Shown in pieces: positions 5,887-5,957 of a stretch of DNA of 5,957 bases. Each line of letters begins with the position of its first letter. The first letter of the stretch is position 1. The position numbers were made by a program, and so were the translations under genes. The DNA is taken from contig JBJMNK010000069.1 in NCBI GenBank assembly GCA_045804265.1, positions 1 to 5,957 of the forward strand, read 5' to 3'. This stretch comes from JABFXC01 sp045804265 (GTDB lineage: Bacteria > Gemmatimonadota > Gemmatimonadetes > Gemmatimonadales > Gemmatimonadaceae). The notes beneath the pieces were generated by a model that saw nothing but the letters and a program-made list of their open reading frames with translations, made no database searches and was not told where the DNA came from.

Positions 5887-5952
5887 AACAGGAGGCACAG
5901 AGGGCACAGAGGGTTGTTGTCAAACCACTCTGCGCCCTCTGTGCCTCCTGTT
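5887..5952. repeat. Long inverted repeat of CACAGAG/CTCTGTG type
   Basis: AACAGGAGGCACAGAGGGCA (from 5887) continues to 5911 and pairs with 5928-5952 over 25 positions with a single mismatch (A5906 against C5933). The helix can continue through GGTT/AACC (5912-5915 with 5923-5926) past a bulged A5927, leaving a 7-nt loop. The left arm contains a 9-bp tandem, GGCACAGAG at 5894-5902 and 5903-5911; the second copy's counterpart in the right arm has changed one base. No T-run follows in the visible 5 bases, so this is not a classic intrinsic terminator. It lies 67 bp after the M61 stop and may end or stabilise that mRNA, or be one copy of a dispersed extragenic palindrome. Confidence 0.75.
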
Positions 5953-5957
5953 CAATT

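Overview
This window is chromosomal DNA from a GC-rich bacterium (roughly two thirds G+C by eye). It holds three complete protein genes and no RNA gene, transposase, CRISPR array or defence module that I can recognise. The mix of an OPT-family transporter, a DUF4349 lipoprotein and a secreted M61 peptidase, plus the recurrent word CGTTAGGC, would fit Gemmatimonadota or a similar soil or sediment phylum. That assignment is inference and is not proven by anything here.

Layout, left to right. (1) At 1-26 there is a hairpin with a T-run, a terminator for a + strand gene lying off the left edge, followed by a short non-coding tail with a 9-bp tandem duplication. (2) At 122-2425 on the minus strand is an OPT-superfamily transporter of 767 aa. 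(3) At 2426-2799 is a 374-bp intergenic stretch, most of it made of a heptamer, GATGCAC or its complement GTGCATC. It is organised into 21-bp and 7-bp tandem repeats and an 88-nt inverted repeat (75 of 88 positions matching, no gaps). This is the most unusual part of the window. (4) At 2800-3756 on the minus strand is a DUF4349 lipoprotein whose last codons and stop lie inside the same repeat family. (5) At 3757-3953 is a 197-bp divergent promoter region. (6) At 3954-5819 on the + strand is an exported M61 metallopeptidase with a C-terminal PDZ domain. (7) At 5817-5957 is a non-coding tail with a small hairpin over the stop codon and a long near-perfect CACAGAG/CTCTGTG inverted repeat.

Gene relationships. 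The M61 enzyme should trim peptides outside the cytoplasm, and an OPT transporter could take up small peptides or metal chelates, so a loose peptide-use theme is possible. The two genes are divergent and separated by the DUF4349 gene, so this is not an operon argument. The DUF4349 gene lies upstream of the OPT gene on the same strand, and any read-through transcript would carry the repeat element, which could form a hairpin of about 268 nt. Only the DUF4349 gene has a visible Shine-Dalgarno; the OPT and M61 starts have none.

The two DNA-level signals most worth following are the GATGCAC repeat element at 2467-2811 and the octamer CGTTAGGC. The octamer occurs five times in three different reading-frame contexts and forces rare Leu codons.
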